Positions 11,841-24,677 of a DNA stretch of 64,000 bases are shown here, piece by piece. The stretch's first letter is position 1. Each line of letters starts with the position of its first letter. A model generated the notes under the pieces. It did not search any database. It had not been told where the DNA came from and saw only the letters and a list, made by a program, of their open reading frames with translations. Source of the stretch: Ulva prolifera (lineage: Eukaryota; Chlorophyta; Ulvophyceae; Ulvales; Ulvaceae); the NCBI GenBank assembly GCA_023078555.1, contig CM041196.1:6769985-6833984 (forward strand), written 5' to 3'. Both the position numbers and the translations under genes were made by a program.

Positions 11841-14800
11841 AGACCATATTATGGCCGCGCGCCTCGAAATCCTTGGACAACACCTATCAGGTGTTCCAGC
11901 AGACAAGTGGCTACATGTGCTGCATGGGATCTTGCACATACCGACGACTTCGCCAGGGTGCAATCGAACGCAGCTACATTGCCGACCTTTGCTGAAATGC
12001 AAAGCTAATATAATGAAGCCGGAAATTGTGCTATGATGACGCGTGCACACATCCATTGCAATACACCACGTACATGATTGAATGCACACACCTGGTGAGT
12101 CTCGCTGGCTGCCGAAGTGCACAGATAAGTGGCGCTAAATTGACCGAAAACGACAGAAGATGATATCAATTGTGTTCTCATGTAAACATTCCCTCGTTGT
12201 GATCGTGACCGACGTATGTCAGATAGGTAGATACATACATCGATATGGATGCGATCACCGCTGCGGCAAGACGCCGCGCAAATATACGCTCTGTAATATG
12301 ATGGACACGGTTGGTAGCGTGTGCTAGCTGAGCTGTATCTGAGTTTCTCGTGCACCTCGGGCCGTTGCCGCGGGGCAGATGGGCACTGCACTGCAGCCAC
12401 TGGGCAGGGGGCCGTGTTGGACTGCCATGGCGCACAGACCCTTTGCAACGTCATATATCGCAGAGCAAGTAAGGCAGGTAAGCGAGTAAGAACGACGGCA
12501 TTGTTGTAGCACGGTTGACTGTGTGCGTCCATCCGCTGCGATTGCGATGCATCGCAATGTGCGCTTCACTGAGGAAATTTACGCGACTGGCAGATGCCGG
12601 GATTTCCAGGGCGCCATATACCAGCAACAACACAATCCAATACACTGTAAGAGGCTAGCATGATGTATGGAGCGGGCTGCTGTCCCATGCAAACCACTAG
12701 CCACAACGGTCCCAGCCTACAAAGTATCTCGAAATGTTGCTCCCTGATACCCAATAAACTCCCCAATCGGGCATACGTGCGCGCTTGGTATACCGAGCTT
12801 TGGCTCCTCTGACGTCACGCTTTTACGTTTCCACTCCGGAGGGCTGGTGCAAGGGTCACGCCTGATTTGCGAGCAGGGGAACATAGCCCCTTGGGCTTGG
12901 CGTCGGTCCTGCATGCCCGCCCTTGGGTCACACAACGGCCACAACTCACAGTTGCTTTGTCAGACTGTGGCCTGGAATTGTCGGACGAGCCTGCTGCATA
13001 CACTCTCCCTGTTGCTGTTCAGCAGGTATTGATCTTGTTGTGCTGTTCATGCGTCCAACTTGTGCCATGCATAGTGTGGAGCACAGCCACACGCAAGACA
13101 AACATCACAGTTTAGCTGTACTTGTGGGATCGGCAAAGCACGTGCTGTGCCGTGCGTGTATCATTATGCTGGGATGAGCTCCGGTGGATGCTTGTGTGGC
13201 AGCCGGTTGCTGGTTTGGCTTGTTGTGTGTGTTTGCTTTGCCATACAATGGCCCGGTATGTGTAAGTTATAATTATTGTGCATCTGGGCTTGCGGAATGG
13301 CCAAAGCACGTGCTCTGCTCTGCTGGCCCCGCTCTCCGACACATCAGACAACCCGGGCAGGTGTCCACTGTGCTGCAAGTGCACATCAGCATGACCATGC
13401 ATCATGGTAGAGCCGGGAGCACAGACCTGTGCATTTCATCTGCATTGGACACCCCGGGTGTGTTGGCGAACAGATTGTTCTGGAATGTGGTGACATACAC
13501 TGACATCCTGTAGCAACTGAGATCCATTCAGCCCATTGAGGCATGTGAGTATTCCTGTGAGAGGAGCACTAGGCTTCCCGAACGCTTACAATGAATACCA
13601 TGGACTCCAGCATGTCCATGCCTATTCCTGTGATGGTCTTGTAGCGACTTGGCCTGGCAGGCCCACAACGGTTGCCTCGGTATGATGGCTCGGGGCTGGG
13701 GCCAGGCAAGGACGATGAGGCTGCGGCCGTGTTACCAAGGAGCATGAATTTTCGATGTGTTTGGGCTGGGGTGCTTCCTGCAAAGGACCACATTTTCAAG
13801 GCGGAATGCGGCCAGCTCATCCACAAGTTTTTTGAGACAGTCTGTGCTATGCAGACTTGATCTGAACTGATGGACCATTGCATTATGGCTGTCCAGATAA
13901 TTCTTCGACGTGACGATCGGGGACATCAAGGTATTGTGGAGGATGATCTAGTGCAATTCATCACGTTTGTGATTCCAGCTAATTTACTTGGGGAATGTTG
14001 GATCTCAGATGTTGCCACAACCGCTGTCTCTGCTTGATAGGTGCATGTGTGATTTCTGCTAGGCCAAACATGCTATCATGTAGCAGTCAAAGGCATTGTC
14101 AAGAGGATGCAATCGTTGGTGGGCAGCATCCGAAAGGTAAACAATGCTGCATCACGACGGAGCTTTCTTAGTTCTCAATACACTGCCAAGCCAGTTGCAC
14201 ACCACGCACACATCATGCAGCAGCTGCAGCACTGAAGCACCTGGAGGGGACAACTGTGTATCTACAATACGCAGACGATGATCATGTACGGCATTGATGA
14301 ATGGCGCTAAGGCGTGAGACACAGCTGTTTCACAATCTTATACTTGTGCTTTGGTTTTGCGTACTAAATCTATGCACTTCCACGAGAATGTACGACCCAT
14401 ACACTCATATCCAAGTCAACGTTGCAGGTGATCCGCGGTCACAGGCTATGTAATCATGCATACAACTTGACACTCGGGCTTGGTCCTCGTGACATTTTGC
14501 TGGCAACGCTGCACAGGCTGTGCTAGGTTGAGCACATTCACACTTGACAGGTATGTGCGCGTTTGAGTCAGTAGCTACACCATGTAAACCTCATCCGACA
14601 TAGATCATCATGCAGTGGACCCCAGCCATGATACCTGTCACAATAGCAACAAAAAGAAGCATCTGCAATGGTGACATGTCCACATGCCCCTGGAATTATA
14701 GTGCATATACAGATCACAGCGTGTATACAGTCAGAGCATTGAACTTTTGACTAAGCTTCCATATTGTGTTGTTAAATGTGCAACCTTGTTATAACCATGA

Positions 14801-15109
14801 GCGTTGCCAGCAAAAACGCTGCACAGAACCGCGACGCTAATTGGGCATAACAACGCAGCAACATGAACCCGCCACACTCTTATTGTTTCATTCTTGGACG
14901 CCCATTGTGATCAGGCTTGCTTGTCGCAAGTCCCGACAGTTTTGGGCAATGAGTGCAGCACGCATCTGTTTGCCTCGGCATCCAAGAGATTTGCCGCTGT
15001 TGGCCTCATGCCAACCGCACAGCTTGACATGGAGTCTGCAAACCTCACAGGTTGACATGGATTGGTTCTATCACCTAAGCTACAGTTTTGCCATATCCCA
15101 GGCATCACC
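11841..15109. other. Stretch with no recognisable gene; short inverted repeat 14495-14815
   Basis: About 3.3 kb without a convincing gene; between 13930 and 14840 there is not even a modest open frame. A perfect 16-bp inverted repeat (14495-14510 and 14800-14815, unit TTTTGCTGGCAACGCT) brackets 289 bp. It could mark a small non-autonomous element, but I see no target-site duplication. The frame starting at 11830 (MSAEDHIMAARLEILGQ) could be an alternative exon of the small gene upstream. Confidence 0.4.
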
Positions 15110-15895
15110 TCATTGGGTCGTGTCTCCACTATCATCAGCGGTCTTGCGGACAAAGCGGCCTTTCACTCGTGGCCGGGAATCGGCATATTTCTTCCGGCTG
15201 GCATACCGTACACCTGGTGTACCCCTCCCACGCTTCTTGGCTTGGAACCGCCGCAGCTTCTCTCGCCTTTCTTGCATCACGGTTTCTTGCGTTGCAGGAT
15301 CACGTGGTAATAGGCTCTGGGGTATATAGAAATCTGTGGGCATGATACTTGCGGGAGCAGCCATTCCTACGGCTGTGCAGTTATTTGGCGGCAACACTGT
15401 GGAGGATGTTGCAGTGGCACATGGAGCCACTGCTGGTGTGGAAACCATAGGTGATGTCCTCAACAGCTGAGCAAGCGCTAGTGACAGCGGGCCTGAAATA
15501 GCTGCAGGGATTCGGCTCTGCTGAGTCTTGAACAGTGCGGGAGCAGAGGCAGATGATGGAGTCTGTGCCTGCTGCAGCTGTGGCTGGACAACGGAGAATG
15601 CACTACTCCCGAACCCAGTGTTGCCAGATGCCAGCCCGCTGACTAATGCGTGAGCTTGGCCTTGCAGCATTGCAGCCAGCGCGTCTGGGCGCAGCTGTAG
15701 ATTTGGTAGCCCGCTGGCATCATAGATGTTATTGTCCGTATGCAGCTGCAACGGAGCAGGCAACGCGGTGGCATCAGGCTGCATCTGCTGATTCATCTGT
15801 GCGCTTAACGAAGCCAACAGCTGCAACACTTGTAGCTGATGGGCAGGATTACTCTGCGGGTCGCATTCACCGGATGGCTCGACGGACTCGCGGAC
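15110..15895 (-). CDS. CCT-domain transcription regulator (main exon, 5' end unresolved)
   Basis: The open exon ends at a stop at 15110 and begins after a TTTGCAG acceptor at 15895. There is no ATG in frame near its start, so at least one upstream exon is missing; a frame at about 15943-16065 is possible but would imply an intron of only about 47 bp. Of its 261 residues, the first 190 are Gln/Ala/Leu/Pro-rich, a typical low-complexity activator region. The C-terminal CCT domain (about residues 210-255) is clear: ERREKLRRFQAKKRGR, VRYASRKKYADSRPRVKGRF and RKT. It matches the CONSTANS/TOC1 consensus RYxxRKxYAxxRPRVKGRF. The ending RPRV(K/Q)GRFVRKT is shared with the gene at 9934-10806, suggesting paralogy, although the N-terminal regions do not resemble each other. 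Confidence 0.8.
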   Translation of the reverse strand, partial: VRESVEPSGECDPQSNPAHQLQVLQLLASLSAQMNQQMQPDATALPAPLQLHTDNNIYDASGLPNLQLRPDALAAMLQGQAHALVSGLASGNTGFGSSAFSVVQPQLQQAQTPSSASAPALFKTQQSRIPAAISGPLSLALAQLLRTSPMVSTPAVAPCATATSSTVLPPNNCTAVGMAAPASIMPTDFYIPQSLLPRDPATQETVMQERREKLRRFQAKKRGRGTPGVRYASRKKYADSRPRVKGRFVRKTADDSGDTTQ

Positions 15896-18027
15896 CTGCA
15901 AACATACCGCAACTCTGTTGGTCCCGGAGCTCCCGACGTTACGGCATCAGCAGCAAACCACACGCCGCATTCAGCATGGAAATCGGCAAGCTCTGCAATT
16001 TCGTTTTGTGTATGTTCCGCACGGCGAAAGCTGCGATGAATTGCGCCCGTGCTACGTATGCACACCTGGCATCAGCCGAAGTACACAAACGGAAAGAACT
16101 TGGAGAAGGAGAATCACACCGGTGCATGACCAGCCATTGCTGGTGTACTTTTCCGGCGCTGACTTCTTCCTTACAAGTGTTAATTTAAGACCACGCGACT
16201 CTGCGTCTGAGGCCCCACGTCGACGTGAGCTGGTAGTATGAACGATGCGCACATTGGGCGTGGGCGATTGCTAAAGACATGTACATGCTACGGGCAACGC
16301 ACTTGTGCGAAGCAAAGCATGCTTCGCGATATCGCAGTGGCACACTGGAGCTGCATGGAGCTCATCGCTCCAAAGGCGCTACAGCATACATGGCGATGCG
16401 CACCTGTGTTGGCTATGGCCAGGGGCAGCGCCACGTGGCCACGACGCAGTCTTCCTGAGGCCGACCCGCGATCGTTAGTGAAAATATCTACATCCACCGA
16501 TACCTGTGCTCCTCGGACGTGCACGTTGGCGGCTGTTGGCACTGGCACATAGAGCACTGTTCCATATGCCGCTCTCCTCACTGCGCGCAGCTGCGCCTTT
16601 GCGTGGAAAATTGACCGTGTGCGATGTTCCGAACCAATTTTGGCGTATCAAGATCTAGATCTGAAGGCAGCTCGATGCATGTGGCAGGTGGACATACAGT
16701 TTCTGTGGCTCATACCGCTCGTGCGTCAGGGAACCACGCATTCCCGACTCACCTCTGCTCCACTCATTCCGGTGCGTCCGAGACCTCGCGAGGTCTCGGA
16801 CGCTCGGACGACCTCGTCAGGCCTCGGCCGAGCTCGGTGGCACTGCAAGTTGTCTGCGACATGGCTTTGACGGTATACCGCGGTACCACATGTCAGAGAT
16901 ACACCGCGGTGGCGGCGTTATCACAGGCGCCCTTTTCACAGCTTTCACACCTACCCAAAGTACCAGCCGGCTAGCCATGCCGTTCATCGTACCTGCAGGA
17001 CCTGCGGCAGCGCCGTTACTGCAGCCGCTGCGCCACACCTTGTTCGGGAGTGCCGGTGCTCACTGAAGGTCAGTCTGGTTCTTGCGGTACCTCCACGTTC
17101 TTGTTGTGGCAGTCAGTCGGCAAAAAGCACAGACAGGCAGTGGGGCAAGAACATGGGACAGTACCTGCAGTACTAGCATCACTTCTCTACCTGCACCAGT
17201 GGTTCGTGTTGCACTGCCTGCATTAATGGCAGGCTAGTACCGGCATCACCGCCTGCGCTGTTGCGGCTACCTTCTACCTTCATCGACATCAACGAGAGTG
17301 AGTAGAGTGAGTAGGATGCGACCGCACCAAGCTCGAGATCTGGCCGGAGCTTGATGTCCTGCGGATTTGTCCCACATAGAATCCCATCATTTTCCAGTTT
17401 TATATAAGTGAAATAGGTATACCCTCCGTTACAAGGACACAGTCAGTCACAGAGAGGCAAGTGGCACCCCAGGCGACCACACAGCTCAGTCGAATGAATC
17501 GCCCAGCTGCGTACCTGGCGTGTCACCAGGAGAAAGGCACCAAGGCGGGCAGTACTGCGTAATCAGCGAGCATCGATCGCAATATATTGCGTTATAACAC
17601 AACCATCAACCTGGCCCAACGCACGCACGCCACAACCGCAACCAGAGCGCGCAAATTCTACAGCACCCGCAATGCTTGACACAAACACCCAGACCTCCAC
17701 ACACGCCACCACCATGCGGCGTGGGACGGCTGATATTGGTGGCTTTGGTGTGCACGTGCATCGCCCGAGCGGACCTACCGGCGTCTCTTGAGACAATGAG
17801 TCAATTGACTCTTTGTCTTTATGACATACACCACGACGTCGTATGGTACCATACACCCACACTAGCCAGCTGGCATGTGCGCACATGTGAATGCCTGGCG
17901 ATAGAGCCCCCACCCGGCAGTTGACGCACAAACCACTCATGACGAGGTGCCCGTGACAAATCTGTGACACGCACCCGCACTCGAGCAATTGCAAGACCCA
18001 GGGCCTGTCCGGACCATAGCACCAGTG
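15896..18027. other. Intergenic stretch
   Basis: This should contain the 5' exon(s) and promoter of the CCT gene at 15110. I recognise no other gene. It includes a 30-bp perfect palindrome, annotated separately. Confidence 0.4.
16774..16803. repeat. 30-bp perfect palindrome
   Basis: Two 15-bp arms meet with no spacer between 16788 and 16789; the left arm is GCGTCCGAGACCTCG. The next bases repeat the arm partially (GCTCGGACG). It lies in non-coding DNA and could form a cruciform or be a dimeric protein-binding site. No function is assignable. Confidence 0.9.
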
Positions 18028-18287
18028 CAAAGTAAAGTAAATCTAAATTTACTGAGCCGTATCATATTGGACATTGACAACTCCGAGTTAACGGGACCAC
18101 ATGCCGAAGGGGTAAACCACCTGGAAACCCCCCTCAGACGACCGTACGTAACTCACAGGGCCTCCTCCTGTGCTAGGCGAGGTGGTCACGTACGGCCGTT
18201 TCGATTCCCCAAAGCGCACGCAGAATCGAACCCGAGACCTCCTGACATGGAGGGGGTAGCTTTTAATCCGCCCTCAACACATTGGAC
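18028..18287 (-). mobile_element. tRNA-derived SINE, near full length
   Basis: Read on the minus strand, the element starts with a tRNA-like head: GTTGAGGGCGG resembles an A box, the stem-loop CCTCC-ATGTCA-GGAGG sits in the anticodon position, and GGTTCGATTC (18223-18232) is a good pol III B box. An unrelated body of about 170 bp follows, then a TTTACTTTACTTT tail at 18029. The last 126 bp recur at 30261-30388 at about 97% identity. A 6-bp direct repeat, CCAGTG, flanks it (18022-18027 and 18288-18293), consistent with a short target-site duplication. The T-stem is not complementary, so it is not a working tRNA gene. SINEs carry no protein and need a partner LINE, which is not seen here. Confidence 0.6.
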
Positions 18288-18419
18288 CCAGTGTTGGGTC
18301 ATCGGGCCCGATCACATAGAACAATTCCGATTATCCAGCTCTTTTTCGGGTGGCAGCCCTGAAATTGCTGCAAGGCGACCCGACACCGGTGTACACCAAA
18401 ACCACATGTGGTCAGAGTG

Positions 18420-18447
18420 ACTGGCCATACATGCATGTATGGCCAGT
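18420..18447. repeat. 28-bp perfect palindrome
   Basis: The arm ACTGGCCATACATG is followed directly by its reverse complement. It lies only 7 bp from a second, longer palindrome and about 130 bp beyond the head end of the SINE. Confidence 0.9.
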
Positions 18448-18454
18448 ATCCGCT

Positions 18455-18498
18455 GAATCCGCTGTATGTCGAGACATGTCTCGACATACAGCGGATTC
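18455..18498. repeat. 44-bp perfect palindrome
   Basis: Two 22-bp arms meet at 18476/18477 without a spacer (outer end GAATCCGCTGTATG). Perfect spacerless palindromes of this length are normally unstable, so a recent origin or selection is likely. The 5' flank repeats part of the arm (ATCCGCTGAATCCGCTG). Confidence 0.9.
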
Positions 18499-21400
18499 GC
18501 CCAACGGCAGTGGCTAGTTTGCTGCCTTATATTGATCGACGATACCTCAGTGCTTTGTCAGTGTGTCTGCGCGCTTATACCTCACATCTTGACAGACCCC
18601 ACGTCTCCCGGCCGCGGCAGGGTCAGACAGGAATGGCACGGCACTCGGAGGCAAGTCACAGCCCAGCATGCACCACCGGCCGGGACAGCGCGGCGGGCCG
18701 CTGCGACAGCCCAAGAGGCGCCCCGCACAGCACGCAGCCCGCAGCCAGCCGGCTTGGAGCGGCTGACCACAGGTAGTGGCCGGCATGGCCGCTGGGGCCA
18801 GAGGTGGGCAGTGCAGTAGCAGGCACTCCATACACGGCTGTCCGTGCTCAGCAGTATGGTCGACACTCAGTCCTCATGCCGGCAACACACGTCCACAGAC
18901 CATAGCGGGCACGATGACGGCTCGTGGCGGGCGCTGCAGCCAGCTGTTATTCGTATTACCCCCGGAAGTGCGACGGCAGAAGGCATGGAATAGCTTTCAC
19001 GGCCATGGCCGTGCATGCATGGAAGGCAGTGGCACATGGTCGGGTCGGAGCTGGTCCCTGAAGCACATGTAGCCTCCGGCATTGCGGCCTGCTGCTGACC
19101 CCATGTACGGATCTCATGCGTGCGCACGCGTGCGGGTCCGACTCTCATGCACCGGTGCCGGGCCCGGCTCGTACGCCTAGCACCTACCAGGCGGGGGGGT
19201 CCCAGCCCCCACCCTGAGGTGCTCTCAGACATGTGCGGGGGGTCCCTGCTGCTGCTGGATGCTTGATGCGGAGGCCAGATACAGCCCGCTTTGCAAGCAG
19301 AGACGCTGCCGTCTTGAGCTGGGGGTCCCGCTGTCAGTGATGGCAGTGTGATGACAAGGCAATGATACACACCGCGCCTCCGCGGCAACTGCGACTCCGG
19401 GGAAATTCACTTTCAGTGTGCCTTGTGGCGTCCCCGTACACCTGGGAACAGGCAGCAGCACAAGTTGGCCCGGGCTACGCCACGTAGCCTATGCCTGGGG
19501 TCATGCATGTACCGGTACTCGAACAGACTGGTGCCGGTGGCTGCCCTGGGGGTGCATGGGAAGGGCCTGTGCTTGCAGCGTTTGTAGGTGGAACGACATG
19601 GCACACTGTGAAAGTCTAGTGGTATGGCCGCTACACCACTGGACCGTGGCGCGCCGCACAGTGGTACAGCGCTGACATTACTGGACTTGCATACACCCCT
19701 TGCCAAGTCGCTGTGGCTACAAGCGCCACACGAACGCTAAGGTGTGCATGCCGTTCTTCGGCAAAAATCTGATTGGCAATTAACGAAGAACTGCGATCAC
19801 GGGCATCACAGAGCGTATGCCTCAGCCCGCGCCCGGGCCGTAGGTTGTGGCATGATCAGACTCAAACTGAATCGCGAGCCAGCAGATCAAACGACAAGTC
19901 GACTGCGAAGCCGATGGCCGCTGCAGCGCTGTAGTTCATGCTCTTGATTTGCACTATGTTGTGTGTTCAGAACCCGGGCCCGGAATGGTTGGCTGTTTGG
20001 GAGGGGGCGGGATATCCATATGCTGCTGCTGCCGTTGCTGCTGCGTTCGAATGCAGCTAGGTGCGCATGTACTGCTGGAGCTGGTACGGGGGCATACTGG
20101 AAACGGGGAATTGGAGATGTGGGAGCCATGGTGAGATGGCGACATGCATGGCAAACACGGGCTCGAGTGACGACCTCAAGCGAGATCGTTCACGACGCGA
20201 TGCGCCTGCACGAGCCAGCTACCGTGTCTATGTATGAATGCTCAGAGTCCTGAAGGATCTCAATTCAAACAGGTCTGAGTAGCTGAATCTGCGTCCACAA
20301 ACGCGATTTTCTGACTCATCATGTGCTGGAGTCAATCGAAGGCGTAAGGCCAGGCTTAGTTGGCGTTGCCCGCTCACCCCATACTCTAGGTCCCTGCCAT
20401 GGTAGACCCAAGCCACCGCACAACACACAATCTATGCTGTGCCTCAGAGTGCTTTTGTCCAACTGGCCACACGGCTCTAGTTGTCCGTGGCACGGTGCAT
20501 GCCCCCGTGTTCAAACATTGGCAGAGCTACCAGGCATCCTGGACATGTGCCCATGAGGTAGTCGCTAAATCGTGTTGCAAGGACTCTGAGGTCTTGCAAA
20601 TCGAGGTCTGGGAGCGCTGCTGTGAACTCCTTGTAGATTCCTTTGGCCGGGACGACCAGTGAACCACCAGCTGCAGTGGACCAACAGCTTCAGCGTAAAC
20701 AGTGGCATTACCAGGCAGCTATGTGCGGTCAGGTGACGGCTGTTGTGTGGTTTGATGGTGCTGCATTCCTGTTCATTTTGCTGTGGTGCTACCTGCCTCC
20801 CCATTGCCTTCCTTGTAAAGCGATCGGGCAGCTACCTCATGGATACCTGTCCAGGATACCTGGTAGCTCTACCAATGCATTTGAGCATGAGCAGTGCTTT
20901 CATAACTCTGGGGTTGCACAGCTATGCATCTGGGACGACCAGCGATGTCCTGGCTGGAGTGGTGACACATGGCTGCCCAGAAAAACGTCGTCTCACCGAC
21001 GTTGATACAGAAGCCGCGAGTCGACCTGGAGATCAATCAATGCAAAAATGCCGCGAGGGCATCAGTCACGTAACATGTCCAGCTCAAGGGCGCTATGGCC
21101 TGCTGGGATATTGCAGCGACAGATCGCGATGACAACGATACACTGTGTGCACCTCGCCTCTGCTTGTCCAGCATATACGAAAACAACTCACAAAAAGCGT
21201 GACAATCGTCCTGTTTGCGTCTGCGCCGGACCCGTGACGATCTGGCTGTGACCAGGTGCTGCAGCTGCATGCAGCTGTCCATGCATCGATGGGAAAAATC
21301 ACGGTCTCATTCACAGCTGTGAGCGTGTCGCCGCCAGCCCTGGGGCCGACATGTTGGGGCCAACGTCATACATGGAGCCGGAGGCACGCGCGAGAACAGA

Positions 21401-24400
21401 CAAACTGTGAACGTGTGCTCTTGGACGGACATGCACATGTTCAGCTGGGGCTCTTGAGACTTTGCGGTGTCTCAATCCAGCGACAAAGAAGAGGCAAGAA
21501 GTTGACGACGTGGACAAGGTTTTCTTCATTCGGCATTCCGTGTACACAGTGTCTGAGCAGCCGAAGCGCTGGCGTTGCACAACCAGCTGCAGCTGCTGCA
21601 TCGCGAGTCAAGCGAGCAGAAATGCGAGCTCGACCACGTACATCATGCAGTCCCACAAGCTTCCTGCCCGCGCGCAGAGTATCTGAAGAGATGCAAGGGG
21701 CTACCAGTGACGCATCATCGCATGCAGTACCTTTTAAAGCGGTGGTGCAGAAAATGTTCAATGTTCCGTGTTTCCCGTCACTGTACATGTGTCACACATG
21801 TACACCATCAGCCTCCACCGGAAGGCATACAAAGCCAGTCTATCGGAATGGTTCAGGGCAGAGGCGGTAGTCAGGACAACTTGCCCAATGAGGTCAGCGC
21901 TGACATTGATGTGACGGCTACGTGTTCATGCGTTCAGCACTGGCCACTTGACTGTGTCAGCGCGCTCTTGCACACTGACAGCTCGCAAACTATTGTCGAA
22001 ATCAGAAGGCACTGCATGGCCAAGCTGCAGTACTTGAGGCACGGCGCTACGCGTCAGGAAAGAGTAGGCGTGATCTCGAGGTGTGTCGATCGACGTTTCC
22101 GGCACTCGGGCTTCATGCATACGTGTAACGTTGAACGCCGCAGAAAGCTCTGAGATGCTTAAGGCCGCCTATAGACTCATGAGAACTCCATGCCGATATA
22201 GCCTTCTTGAAAACTGGGCAGAAGTCCCTTTTCGCCGGGACGCGCATGCATGGGTGGCGCTGGGCGTCGTTCTGGGTCGTCTGAACGCAAATTTAAAGCA
22301 CGCCCATGGCCATACACAACAGGCATTCCGTCTGTGCTCCAACGTACGCATGGCGACTTAGAAGGCATCGAGGAGATTTGAAGTCTTTAGCCGTTCCTAC
22401 GGCTTCTCAGAGCTGTCAGGTGCCCGTGGACCCACCAGACATGCATGAAGCCTGCGTACTGTATATCGGGGACAACCCTCGTTTATCTCTGCCCTATCGA
22501 GCTACGGCAGTACATGACAGTACATGCAATGCATATATGGACGCAGTTCCCCTTGCGTAGTTCGCTCATATCTCCGTTGCAAGCACCGATGAAGCCAAAC
22601 ACGTCGTGTTGCGCGCTCGGGACCGCGCAAATACACTCGACGTCGGCTGGCCGCCTCTACAGGATCACAAAACAGAGCCCGACGTGCTACGCCTACAAGT
22701 GCGGGTCTGCGGACCAGAGAGGACGCAGGCGAATGCGTGAAGCAACGCGTGCCCGGTCTCTTACAAAAGAGTGAACGGGAGAAAACAAACACTGAAACCG
22801 AAGCTCATCCGAATCAACATCAACATACATCAACATCAACATACGCGTGCCCACGTGCACGTATTTCGCGCTGCGAATTGAATCAGGCGTTGCCGGCGGC
22901 CGCGGATCCATGCTCAGCTGAGCTCAGGGACATCTCTCGCAACGCCGGCACCGTGAGCTGTGCACTTTTGAGGGCTTGCGTGCACAGTTCGTGCTCCGCA
23001 CAATGCATGTGCATGATGCGATGGTTGTGTGAGGCGCTGCAGCTGGAGATCATGGGTACGGCGTATGCATGGTGATAGTGAAGGATCTTGCAATTGGCAC
23101 CAGTGCGTGCAAGCATCGATGTCTATGTTCACAGCGCAGCGCCATTTATACAGGTCTCGAATTGAGAGCACAACACAGCTTCCCATCCCATTTTGCACGT
23201 GCACGCTCTGTCATGCATATCCCTCAACCTGCAGCACGGTCAGAATAGTTGGACCATCTGGTGAGCCTCACGCCATTTCAAGTCCCACAGCAACGACGAC
23301 AAACGGTGCGGCGTCTACGTCGACTATGCCACCATTACCGTGCCTGATCAGCCTGATGGAGGTGGCCTGGTGCAGTGCATCTGCCGACGTCGACATGTGC
23401 AGCCCATGGCCAGGCCTAGCTATAGGCGCATGCCCGAGTGCGTGTGAATTGATACAGAAGAGTGAACGAGTCTGAACGAACAAACACAGCACGAGAATGT
23501 CCCCCGAAACAGTGCTCACACATAGCCACAGTGCGTGTGAATTGATGCGCCCAGCGCCGGTCGCGACGTCGCAGCTGCGGAAAGCTCACAGCTGAGCTAG
23601 CCATGCACAGATTGAACCATGCAATTTCCCGAGCTGCCGCAGCATCTGGCTCTTGATTGAGCACAGAATTTCAAATTCAATCACTACAAGACTTTGCTGT
23701 AGCAGGCAAGCGAATGGGCGATGTCTCCAGTAGGCTTGCAAGTCAACTGTGAACGAAGCTCGAGCACGAGCCAAAGCAAACACTTGCGCCACAGTTGGTT
23801 GCCGGTACAGCTCATTACGTTCGACTGCCTTTCAGGAGATCCAGAGTGGCGCTGCTCGAGTGCTTCTAGGCCATCGCATACCGTGCGGCAATTAGTGCTG
23901 GTCGAATGATTTGCCGAGGTCTAGGTCTAGTCTAGCTCACGATTTGCAAGCTAGCTCTCCCTGATGTGCCAGACGTTTGCGTGCAGGCGACAGCGCTAGC
24001 ATCTCCGCATCCGACTGAAGCTGCATCGAGATCCAGAATGAAGGTGCGCTCGCCATTGTGCAGAAGCCTCCTTGCAGTCGAAGTCTCCATTTCAAGGCCG
24101 TTATCCTTGGTCTTGCCGAGCACACCATGTCGATGCATGCATCAAGCTCGAATCCGAGCATGGCCTAGGCTTATCTCTTGAGATAGCTGACGCATGCGGC
24201 CGCACACTATCGTCAAAACGGCTCACTCACATTCCGCTACGCGCCGTGGTGTGACGCTACGATTGAGTGTGGCTTCGTTACCTGGTGGGTGTCAACAAGT
24301 TCCGTTGCAAGCGTTACCTCTGATGTGAGAAGAACCTCTAGAAACTCTATCAGATGTGATGTATGCATTGATTCTGGTTGTTCTCTCTGGGAAAGCACTG

Positions 24401-24677
24401 TCGATTCAACGCCACCAAAGCCCATGGCCAGAATGAGTTCAATGTATGTTTCGCTTGGAGTACCAGCAAACAACCAGAAGTCTATCTGCTGCCTCCATGG
24501 AGGCCTGCCATGGAGGCGGCATCTGATGGTCCCGGCGCATGCATGGGCCCCATGCAGTCTGCATGTGCACTCCTACCACTGCGAGTCAGGTGATGCTGTT
24601 GAACTTCACTAAGCCACTCTGCACTCCTGCAGACCTCACGGGCAAGGACCTTTGGCTGCGCCGCACTGGCGGCATGC
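18499..24677. other. Long gene-poor stretch
   Basis: About 6.2 kb in which I recognise no protein family on either strand. Open frames are short and rich in Cys, His and Met. A Gln-coding CTG/TTG run occurs at about 20020-20050. A 17-bp direct repeat (AGTGCGTGTGAATTGAT) occurs at about 23437 and 23530. The last 45 bp (from 24633) stay open in frame with the ferritin-like gene after a CTCCTGCAG acceptor, so an upstream signal-peptide exon for that gene may lie here. Confidence 0.4.

Noticed and set aside
14495-14815. Short transposon with 16-bp inverted ends
   Set aside because: The inverted repeat is real, but no target-site duplication, second copy or extended similarity supports a mobile element.
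18215-18287. tRNA gene (CAT anticodon) on the minus strand
   Set aside because: The B box is good, but the T-stem and acceptor stem do not pair and the region continues into a repeated body; better explained as a SINE head.
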